The notes under the pieces were generated by a model. That model saw nothing but the letters and a program-made list of their open reading frames with translations, had not been told where the DNA came from and made no database searches. A stretch of DNA of 24,979 bases, taken from contig QWPO01000048.1 in the NCBI GenBank assembly GCA_003669255.1, forward strand, positions 1 to 24,979, given 5' to 3'. Position 1 is the stretch's first letter. Every line of letters begins with the position of its first letter. Position numbers and translations under genes: made by a program. The DNA comes from Planctomycetota bacterium (GTDB taxonomy: Bacteria > Planctomycetota > Planctomycetia > Pirellulales > UBA1268). This document shows, one piece after another, positions 7,414-13,361 of this stretch.

Positions 7414-7953
7414 TCACGGCGTCTCGAACACCGACTGGCTCTTCACGATCGCCATCTCGTCTGGAAACGTGTGAAACGCCTGGATGATCAGGCTGCGGGG
7501 CCGGGTTTCGACGTCGATCCAGCTCACGGCACCGAGAGCCACCCGCCCCCCCGATTCGAACCGATGGAGCAGTCCCCGTTTCATGCCGGCCTCCACGAGC
7601 TCCTGCTGAAACGACCAGAAGACCTCCTGCTGCACTGTCTCCAGTTGGAAGCAGGTCTCGTAACTGGCTCCCCCGCGACATTCCATCCGGTCGCTTCGCT
7701 CCCCGGCGATCCGGTGAGAGAGCAGCCGCCGCTTGTGTGGCAGTGGCTGGGAGAGCCCCGTGGCGACCTCGGTGAGGGTCAGCCCATCCTTCCGCCAAGT
7801 CACCAGATGGCCCGCCGTCGTGATCGAGACCGACGCGGAGTAGCCTCCGCGATCGATCGACCGCGTCGCGCAGATCTCGAAGAGTTCGGGATGGAGGCTA
7901 CGGCCATAGAGTTGGAACACCAACTCGCCGACTTTTGGTCGCAGGGATATCAC
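7414..7953 (-). CDS. DUF2617-like protein of unknown function
   Basis: The protein has 179 residues and is soluble, with no signal peptide or membrane helix. It opens with SLRPKVGELVFQLYGRSLHP, which I associate with the DUF2617 family (PF10936) seen in planctomycetes and actinobacteria; the match is from memory and not computed. Later features are GYSASVSITTAGHLVTWR, a central CRGGASYETCFQLETV, and a C-terminal part with LIIQAFHTFPDEMAIVKSQS. No catalytic motif is recognised. GTG 7953 is supported by a strong CAGGAG Shine-Dalgarno sequence 8 bases upstream. A perfect TATAAT box lies about 90 bp upstream on the same strand. The response regulator follows in the same direction. Confidence 0.6.
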   Translation of the reverse strand: MISLRPKVGELVFQLYGRSLHPELFEICATRSIDRGGYSASVSITTAGHLVTWRKDGLTLTEVATGLSQPLPHKRRLLSHRIAGERSDRMECRGGASYETCFQLETVQQEVFWSFQQELVEAGMKRGLLHRFESGGRVALGAVSWIDVETRPRSLIIQAFHTFPDEMAIVKSQSVFETP

Positions 7954-8041
7954 GCTCGTTACTCCTGCACAAACAACCGGTGGTCTGTGTCAGCCGGCAT
8001 CCGCCAGCCAGACCACGCGTCTCCACTCGCCTCGAGGACCG

Positions 8042-8070
8042 ATTATAGAGACTCATCGCCTCGGCGACCA
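8042..8070 (-). promoter_or_regulatory. Candidate promoter for the DUF2617-like gene and response regulator
   Basis: On the minus strand, a perfect TATAAT occupies 8047-8042. Seventeen bases upstream of it is TGGTCG (8070-8065), a poor -35. It lies in the 155-bp gap after the CPBP protease gene, about 89 bases before GTG 7953. Confidence 0.4.
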
Positions 8071-8108
8071 CGTTCCGGCACAACCCCACGACGTACGGCC
8101 CTTGGCGG

Positions 8109-8948
8109 CTACAACAAGCCCACGAGGATGTCGTAGACGGCGTGGGTCCCTGCCGCGATCCCGAAGCCACGCACGAGGAAGAGCGACGCGAAGAACATTC
8201 CCGCCAGGAAGCGGAATGTGAAACTGTAGATGGCGAAGGTGTCGCCAAGGGGACCGACGTAGTGGGCGGCACTGAACAGCAGGCTCGACGTCACGAGGCC
8301 CCAGCAGGCGGCGGGAATCGCCGAGAACCCGAGCCTCTCAAAACACCACACGAGCGCCGGCAAGAGCAGCAGCCGAAAGAGCACTTCCTCGTAGAGACCA
8401 GCACCGCAAAACGCCACGATCCGCGAGATGAAACCCTCGTCGGCGAAGGCCGCAGCGAGGGGCCAGAGCCGCTCCTGGAGCCTCGCGACACCAATCAGAA
8501 CTGCAGCCCAGAAGAGGCATTCCAATGCCATCACCACCAGCACGCCCGGCCGGAACTTCCAGGCGACATGCTCGACGTGGTGCCAGGCGAGCAGCCCGAT
8601 GACGGTGAGCGTCGGCAGCAGGAAATACTGGCCAAAACCGACCGCATCGAGGATCTGCCGCAGCCACACGTCGGCGCCATTTCGCGGTGATCCACGCCCC
8701 ATCGCCAGCACGCCCCCCTCATACGCCAGCACCAGCGGCAGGGCGAAGACAAGGCTCGTCAGCGGCGTCCGCGACGCCGCCCAGTAGCTGTCGCCAAAAG
8801 CTCCCGTTTCAGGGGCGATTTCTGCGTCGGCGGCAGACTCTCTCGGCTCGTCGTCTCCGGCATTCCCCTCGGCGGCGAGCGAGTCCAGCAGTTCGTCCAA
8901 CGAACCTGCCTCATCATCCCGCTCGTGCGAATCATCGCGTGAAAACAC
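8109..8948 (-). CDS. CPBP-family intramembrane glutamic endopeptidase (Abi/CAAX protease-like)
   Basis: This is a polytopic membrane protein of 279 residues. The first ~55 residues are strongly acidic and cytosolic-looking (repeated D/E with SLDELLDSLA). Several hydrophobic helices follow. The family motifs are present: E187-E188 with R192 in GLYEEVLFR, the SLLFSAAHYVG segment with its His, and a final GTHAVYDILVG. These are the catalytic Glu pair and metal/proton-relay histidines of Rce1/CPBP enzymes. Family members cleave prenylated CAAX proteins in eukaryotes; in bacteria they act in bacteriocin immunity, membrane-protein processing or unknown roles. GTG 8948 is chosen because GAGGG lies 7 bases before it; TTG 8954 would be too close to that site. 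No peptide substrate gene is seen nearby. Confidence 0.88.
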   Translation of the reverse strand: MFSRDDSHERDDEAGSLDELLDSLAAEGNAGDDEPRESAADAEIAPETGAFGDSYWAASRTPLTSLVFALPLVLAYEGGVLAMGRGSPRNGADVWLRQILDAVGFGQYFLLPTLTVIGLLAWHHVEHVAWKFRPGVLVVMALECLFWAAVLIGVARLQERLWPLAAAFADEGFISRIVAFCGAGLYEEVLFRLLLLPALVWCFERLGFSAIPAACWGLVTSSLLFSAAHYVGPLGDTFAIYSFTFRFLAGMFFASLFLVRGFGIAAGTHAVYDILVGLL

Positions 8949-9060
8949 GCTCAAACCCTCGCGTCATACGCTGGTCTCGCTGATCTGTGCCGCACACCAT
9001 ACCTCGACAGCGGCCACGGTGTCTCGCTCCAACACCAGCGCGACAAGAACCGCACGTTCG

Positions 9061-9090
9061 GACCGAAAAAAAGTTTTTTGTCAACCGGTC
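9061..9090. repeat. A-tract/T-tract palindrome nested in a GACCG/CGGTC inverted repeat
   Basis: GACCG (9061-9065) and CGGTC (9086-9090) flank seven A (9066-9072), one G and six T (9074-9079). GTTTTC follows on the plus strand. Minus-strand TTGACA at 9084-9079 is present, but no -10 lies at normal spacing. It could be a bidirectional terminator, a bent-DNA protein site or part of a promoter. Confidence 0.45.
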
Positions 9091-9444
9091 GTTTTCTGCG
9101 GCAGAAGCGACACATGGCTGATGCGAGTCCGCATGTGCTTGACAACTCGCGACGCCTCCACAGAATCACGCCATCGACGTTGCTCGTCGGTGGGCCATGA
9201 ACAATCATGTCCGACTGACCGCACGATCGCGGAGGCCTCTCCGTGATTCGTATGCGGGGCTTGCCAACGCCGCACGTTCGAGGAACACGCATTTCGAGCA
9301 ACAGGGGGGCGACGACTTGAGGGATCGAAAGTCGACGACCTTGGTCGTGGCCTGGATGTCCCCCCCGGTTCTCGAGATCGCGCAGGTTTCCCAGGAGATG
9401 AAGCTGGGGTTGGTCCGGGCCAGAGCCGCGGCCCGCACGGCGGT

Positions 9445-9475
9445 TTGCACGGTGGCCTGGCCCGGGCGGTAGAAT
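9445..9475 (+). promoter_or_regulatory. Candidate promoter for folK-panC-lgt
   Basis: TAGAAT at 9470-9475 is a good -10. TTGCAC at 9445-9450 is a possible -35, but the 19-base spacing is long. Position is 35 bp before ATG 9510, so the leader would be short. Confidence 0.3.
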
Positions 9476-9509
9476 CCGGCGGTGCCCGAAGGTCACGGGA
9501 GTCGCCGCC

Positions 9510-10601
9510 ATGGCACGATGCCTCATCGGATGCGGCTCCAATCGTGGACGCCGCCGGGAACAGCTCGACCGAGCCGTCGAACTGCTCCGTTTCATGCCCG
9601 GCGTCAGCGTCAGGGCTGTGAGCCACTACCGCGAGACCGCCCCCGTCGGCGGCCCGGCGGGCCAGCAGCCCTTCCTCAACGGCGCCTGCCTGATCGACAC
9701 CGACCTGCCCCCCTTCAAGGTGCTTGAGATCCTGGCGGCCATCGAAAAGACGCTCCATCGCGAACGGGCCGAGCGCTGGGCCGCTCGGACGATCGATCTC
9801 GATCTGCTGCTCTACGACGACGTGGTGATGGACACCCCCGATCTGACGATCCCGCATCCACGCATGGCGACGCGGCGGTTCGTGCTTGAGCCGGCGGCGG
9901 AGATCGCCGGCGACCTCGTCTTCCCACCTGCAGCCTGCAGCGTTCGTGACCTGCTCGACAACATCTCAAAGCCGCATCCCCTGATCGCGGTCGTCGGCGT
10001 ACCGGGCAGTGGCGCGACCGAGGTCGCCTCGGTGGTGGCCGACGCGGTGATGGGGCGGCCCCTCCATGCCCCCGCAGCCCTGCCGACCGCCGATGGTGGG
10101 CCACGGGCGTCGCTCGCCCGCTGGCGACAGACGCTCGCCGCCTGGTCCGCGCCGCTCGACCGCCACCACTGGAACGACGAGGGCGTCGCCACGATCGCCG
10201 ACTACTGGTGCGACGGCCTCGTCGCCGCGGCCGCCGACGATCTCGACGCCGATGAACTGGACGACCTCCGCGCCGAAGCCGACGCCGTGGCATCGCGATT
10301 CGTCATGCCCTGCGTGGTGATCATGCTCATCGCCGATTCTGCGGTGATCGAGGAACGGATCGCATTTCGATCGCACCGGTCGCGTGACCACACCAACGTG
10401 TTCGCCGACCTGACGGCCGCAGCGCTCGTCTGCGACCGCGGCGGGGACCGCGTAGCGCCACTTCTCCACCTGCAGGAACGCCTGCTGCGACGACTCCGCT
10501 CGACGGGCGACCGCGTGCCGAAGGCGGTGATCACCATCGATGCATCCGACCTCTCGCAGGCGGCGCTGGAGTCGACGGCGGCCGTTGAGGCGATGCTCTG
10601 A
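9510..10601 (+). CDS. folK: Fusion: 6-hydroxymethyl-7,8-dihydropterin pyrophosphokinase (HPPK) plus degenerate deoxynucleoside-kinase-like domain
   Basis: Residues 1 to ~155 are HPPK, the enzyme that pyrophosphorylates 6-hydroxymethyl-dihydropterin in folate synthesis. Visible motifs are LIGCGSNRG at the start, PFLNGACLIDT, the signature RWAARTIDLDLLLYDD, and IPHPRMATRRFVLEP. Residues ~157-363 form a second domain resembling the deoxynucleoside kinase family (dNK, PF01712). LIAVVGVPGSGAT sits at the P-loop position, then WNDEGVATIADYWCDG, ADELDDLRAEADAV and a strand PCVVIMLIADSAVIEERI. The Walker A lysine is replaced by A169 (GxxGSGAT) and the Arg-rich lid is altered, so kinase activity is doubtful. 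Total length of 363 residues is more than twice a normal FolK. GGGAG at 9497-9501 supports ATG 9510. The stop overlaps the panC start (TGATG), suggesting coupled translation. HPPK is certain; dNK origin is an inference from pattern. Confidence 0.92.
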   Translation: MARCLIGCGSNRGRRREQLDRAVELLRFMPGVSVRAVSHYRETAPVGGPAGQQPFLNGACLIDTDLPPFKVLEILAAIEKTLHRERAERWAARTIDLDLLLYDDVVMDTPDLTIPHPRMATRRFVLEPAAEIAGDLVFPPAACSVRDLLDNISKPHPLIAVVGVPGSGATEVASVVADAVMGRPLHAPAALPTADGGPRASLARWRQTLAAWSAPLDRHHWNDEGVATIADYWCDGLVAAAADDLDADELDDLRAEADAVASRFVMPCVVIMLIADSAVIEERIAFRSHRSRDHTNVFADLTAAALVCDRGGDRVAPLLHLQERLLRRLRSTGDRVPKAVITIDASDLSQAALESTAAVEAML

Positions 10602-11479
10602 TGGCACACGTCCGTGGAGACGAGGCCAACGGGCCGATGATCATCACCGATCCGCAGCACATGCACCGCGACGTGCTTGCGGCACGCAGCCGCGGCCGAC
10701 GTGTCGGCTTCGTGCCCACCATGGGAGCATTGCATGCCGGCCACGTGAGCCTCGTGAAACGCGCCGCCGCGGAGTGCGACGACACGGTCGTGTCGATCTT
10801 CGTGAATCCAACGCAGTTCGGCCCCGGCGAGGACTTCACCCGCTACCCACGGACCCTCGACGCCGACATCGCTGCGGTTGCGGGCTGCGGCGTCACCTGG
10901 ATCTTCGCGCCGGCGGCCGATGCCATCTATCCGAACGGGTGGGCCACGCGGGTCGTCGTCGATGGGCCGGCGCGCCGCTTCGAGGGGGAACTGCGACCGG
11001 GACACTTCTCTGGTGTTGCGACCGTCGTCTGCCGTCTGTTCATGGCGGTCCCCGCCGACGTGGCCTACTTCGGCGCCAAAGACTGGCAGCAGACGCTCGT
11101 CGTGAAGCGGATGGTCCGCGATCTCGGCGTGCCCGTCGAGATCGCGGTCTGCCCCACCATCCGCGAGCCCGACGGACTCGCGATGAGTTCTCGTAACGCC
11201 TACCTTTTGGCCGACGAGCGGTCGCGGGCCACCGCGATCCACGAGAGCCTCATGCTCGCCGAGCGGGCCTGGTTCGCGGGCGACGACATCGCGGCGATCG
11301 AACACGCGATGCGAAGTCACCTTGCGGCGCGGGGCGTCGCCGTCGACTACGCCGCAATTGTCGACCGCGAGTCGCTTGAACCGCTCTCGAGCCCAGTCGC
11401 CAATGCCATCGCGATCATCGCTGGGAGGCTGGGCACAACGCGACTGATCGACAACCACCCGCTACCAACCCGCGGCTGA
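10601..11479 (+). CDS. panC: Pantothenate synthetase (pantoate-beta-alanine ligase)
   Basis: PanC joins pantoate to beta-alanine using ATP, in the cytosol, as the last step of vitamin B5 synthesis. The protein shows VGFVPTMGALHAGHVSLV, with the HxGH nucleotide-binding motif, then VVSIFVNPTQFGPGEDF and RYPRTLDADIA. RPGHFSGVATVV, VAYFGAKDWQQT and REPDGLAMSSRN follow, the last being the KMSKS-like loop. All are standard for the family. Length is 292 residues against about 283 in E. coli. ATG 10601 overlaps the folK stop; ATG 10637 (MIITDPQHM) matches the usual PanC beginning better and may be the true start. It is the middle gene of folK-panC-lgt, with lgt starting 10 bp after its stop. No panB or panD is in the window. 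Confidence 0.96.
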   Translation: MAHVRGDEANGPMIITDPQHMHRDVLAARSRGRRVGFVPTMGALHAGHVSLVKRAAAECDDTVVSIFVNPTQFGPGEDFTRYPRTLDADIAAVAGCGVTWIFAPAADAIYPNGWATRVVVDGPARRFEGELRPGHFSGVATVVCRLFMAVPADVAYFGAKDWQQTLVVKRMVRDLGVPVEIAVCPTIREPDGLAMSSRNAYLLADERSRATAIHESLMLAERAWFAGDDIAAIEHAMRSHLAARGVAVDYAAIVDRESLEPLSSPVANAIAIIAGRLGTTRLIDNHPLPTRG

Positions 11480-11489
11480 CTGGAGTTGC

Positions 11490-12515
11490 ATGCGGTCGAC
11501 GCTGTTTCATATCCCGACGTCGCTCGACCTGGGCATGGCACACGTGCCGCTGTTCGGCTGGGGCCTCGCGCTGGCGGTCTGGGCCGTGATCGGCGGGGCT
11601 GGCTTCGTCTGGGCTGCCTCGCGTCATGGTGTCGTGCAGGCCGTCAAGTCGCTCGGGCCGCCACTCGTCATCGTCGCCGCCTTACTGCTGTGGGTGCTGC
11701 CGGCGCTTGACGACGGTGTCGGCGTGCCGATCCGTGGCTACGGTGTGATGCTCCTGGTCGCCGCCGCCGCTGGCACGTCGCTGTCGATCATCAGGGGCCG
11801 GCGCATGGGCTTCGATGCCGACACAATCCTCGCGCTCGGCACGGAGGTCTTCCTGTGGGGGCTGGTCGGTGCGCGGCTGTTCTACGTGCTCGAGTATCAC
11901 GAGCAGTTTTTCGGGGCGGGCACGAGCCTCGGCGAGTCGCTCACCCGGATCGTCAACATCGCCGGGGGCGGCCTTGTGGTCTTCGGCTCGCTTCCCACCG
12001 CAGCGCTCGCAGCCTGGCGGTTTGCCGCGCGCCGGGGGCTGCCCCTCGCAAAAATCGCCGACTGCGTGGTGCCCGGCATGCTCCTCGGGTTGGCCATCGG
12101 CCGCGTGGGCTGCTTCCTCAACGGCTGCTGCTTCGGCGGCCCGTGCGACCTGCCGTGGGCGGTGCGCTTCCCCGAGGGCACCGCTCCAGCCGCGATGTAT
12201 CCTGCGGCGGCAGGAGGCAGCGTGCCGCTCCATCCCGCCCAGCTCTACGCGGCCATCGATGCGGCCATCCTCGCAGCTATCGCTGTGGCCTACACGCCAC
12301 TGGCCCGCCGCGACGGCGAGGTGTTCGCACTGGTGCTCACCCTCCATCCGATCTCCAGAATCCTGCTCGAGATCATCCGCGTCGACGAATCGCCGGCCCT
12401 GGGCACGCCGCTTTCGATCTCGCAGCTCATGTCACTGGCGCTTCTCGCGCTGGCGGCCGCACTCTGGTGGTGGATCGGACGGCAGCCGCTGCGGCCTGCG
12501 ACCGCCCCCCTTTGA
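11490..12515 (+). CDS. lgt: Prolipoprotein diacylglyceryl transferase
   Basis: Lgt transfers diacylglycerol from phosphatidylglycerol to the lipobox cysteine of prolipoproteins in the inner membrane. The 341-residue protein has about seven hydrophobic helices. It carries the Lgt signature region GRVGCFLNGCCFGGPC, including the essential-type Arg (R205), and PLHPAQLYAA. The final HPISRILLEIIRVDE and LSISQLMSL are also typical. It differs from the E. coli form in two ways. The NGE of the signature is NGC, with four cysteines in 11 residues. The HGG element of E. coli (H103) is FGS here (F165 in GGLVVFGSL). The N-terminal region is longer than in proteobacteria. TGGAG at 11481-11485 supports ATG 11490. 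It is the last gene of the folK-panC-lgt unit. Confidence 0.93.
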   Translation: MRSTLFHIPTSLDLGMAHVPLFGWGLALAVWAVIGGAGFVWAASRHGVVQAVKSLGPPLVIVAALLLWVLPALDDGVGVPIRGYGVMLLVAAAAGTSLSIIRGRRMGFDADTILALGTEVFLWGLVGARLFYVLEYHEQFFGAGTSLGESLTRIVNIAGGGLVVFGSLPTAALAAWRFAARRGLPLAKIADCVVPGMLLGLAIGRVGCFLNGCCFGGPCDLPWAVRFPEGTAPAAMYPAAAGGSVPLHPAQLYAAIDAAILAAIAVAYTPLARRDGEVFALVLTLHPISRILLEIIRVDESPALGTPLSISQLMSLALLALAAALWWWIGRQPLRPATAPL

Positions 12516-12617
12516 CGGCCACTGCCGCGACAGCGACATTGGACGGGCGTTCCAGGAATGTTCCGCAGCACGGTGACGTCGGATTCACTGCCTTCACTCG
12601 TTTTCGGGAGTCCACCC

Positions 12618-12884
12618 GTGGCCACCGGCCCTCAGCCTGCCCCCACCGATCCCGAAGACCCCGTCGATGCCGAATGGCGGAAGCTCGAGGCCGAGCGGAT
12701 CGCGGAAGAGCGTGACGAAGCCGTGGAGGATGCCCTCGACGCCCCCTCGCCGCCCGCCCGCTGGCCGTGGTGGGCATTTGCCGCCGCACTTGCTGCAGGG
12801 GTGATCCTCGCCGTCTTGATCAACTCGCCCGCCATGCGTTCTGGCCGCCCGGCGACGGATCCACCAGAAATGACCGCCAAATGA
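12618..12884 (+). CDS. Small single-helix membrane protein of unknown function
   Basis: An 88-residue protein with a highly charged N-terminal half (DPVDAEWRKLEAERIAEERD, probably helical), a Pro-rich linker, one membrane helix (WWAFAAALAAGVILAVLI) and a short tail. The charged N-terminal half is likely cytosolic, but orientation cannot be proven. I recognise no family. GTG 12618 is preferred because GGGAG lies at 12606-12610 with 7-base spacing; ATG 12558 in the same frame has AGGA only one base away. The stop overlaps the next start as ATGA, so it is probably cotranslated with the CDGSH protein. A role in anchoring or regulating that partner is only a guess from the overlap. Confidence 0.7.
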   Translation: MATGPQPAPTDPEDPVDAEWRKLEAERIAEERDEAVEDALDAPSPPARWPWWAFAAALAAGVILAVLINSPAMRSGRPATDPPEMTAK

Positions 12885-13156
12885 CTCCTGACGGCCGTCC
12901 GCCGGGGAGCGAGCAAAGGGCTGTTCCCGGGTGCGCCACCGTCCGCTGCCGGGTCGACGGGCCGTTGGTCGTAGAACTCCCGGATGACATCTGCCTTCGG
13001 GTGACCGACCACCTCGGAAATGAGTTTCCCCTGCCGAACGGGAAGCCCTCCGTGGCGCTCTGCAGGTGCGGTCAAAGCCATTCGAAGCCCTTCTGTGACG
13101 GCTCGCACCGGGAAACCGGTTTTTCGGCCGCCGAGACCGCCCCAGCCCCGGAATGA
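12881..13156 (+). CDS. CDGSH iron-sulfur domain protein (mitoNEET-type)
   Basis: The 91-residue protein contains CRCGQSHSKPFCDGSH, which fits the CDGSH [2Fe-2S] binding pattern C-x-C-x2-(S/T)-x3-P-x-C-D-G-(S/A/T)-H. The three cysteines and the histidine ligate the cluster. Upstream, PLVVELPDDICLRVTD and GKPSVALCRCG form the short beta strands typical of bacterial stand-alone CDGSH proteins. These proteins are linked to iron, sulfur or redox homeostasis, but the role of bacterial members is poorly defined. ATG 12881 overlaps the upstream stop (ATGA), which fixes the start and implies translational coupling; the open frame upstream of it lies inside the previous gene. There is no membrane segment, unlike mitoNEET, although the coupled neighbour is a membrane protein. 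Confidence 0.93.
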   Translation: MTPDGRPPGSEQRAVPGCATVRCRVDGPLVVELPDDICLRVTDHLGNEFPLPNGKPSVALCRCGQSHSKPFCDGSHRETGFSAAETAPAPE

Positions 13157-13212
13157 CCCCCGATCGACGGGTGGGCCTGTTCCGCCTGAGGCGACTGTGA
13201 GGCAGACGGAAC

Positions 13213-13248
13213 CTCTTCCCTGAAAACCACTTACGACTAGGAAGAGGC
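13213..13248. repeat. Perfect 8-bp inverted repeat between CDGSH and MMPL genes
   Basis: CCTCTTCC (13213-13220) and GGAAGAGG (13241-13248) flank a 20-base AT-richer loop. The right arm is followed by CCCCAAATT, not a T-run. It may be an operator-like dyad or a weak terminator. A TAGGGT box lies further on at 13305-13310, before the MMPL gene. Confidence 0.4.
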
Positions 13249-13361
13249 CCCAAATTCGTGGTCGACTGGGGTGGAACGATATGGACTGGCCCGCCCCAGA
13301 CCTGTAGGGTTGATTAGCTCGGGTTCGGAGAAACCCAGCCACAACGCCCTGGACGGCCTTG

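Larger units (their letters stand above)
8949..9509. other. Gene-poor region between divergent CPBP and folK genes
   Basis: I find no supportable protein or RNA gene in these ~560 bp. Open frames exist on both strands but lack Shine-Dalgarno sites, family motifs and hydrophobic features. The segment should hold the leaders of two divergent transcripts. It contains a striking A7-G-T6 tract at 9066-9079 inside a larger inverted repeat, and a TAGAAT box near the folK end. An uncharacterised small RNA cannot be excluded. Confidence 0.5.

Noticed and set aside
9197..9472. 91-residue plus-strand open frame inside the gene-poor region
   Set aside because: No proper Shine-Dalgarno site before its ATG, no recognisable motif, and the composition looks like noise. 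The overlapping minus-strand frame 9450-9205 with a CCxxC stretch was rejected for the same reasons.
9081..9857. 258-residue minus-strand open frame across the folK start and the gene-poor region
   Set aside because: It is antisense to folK over much of its length, is rich in Arg/Pro/Ser as expected of a GC-rich shadow frame, and has no family motif.
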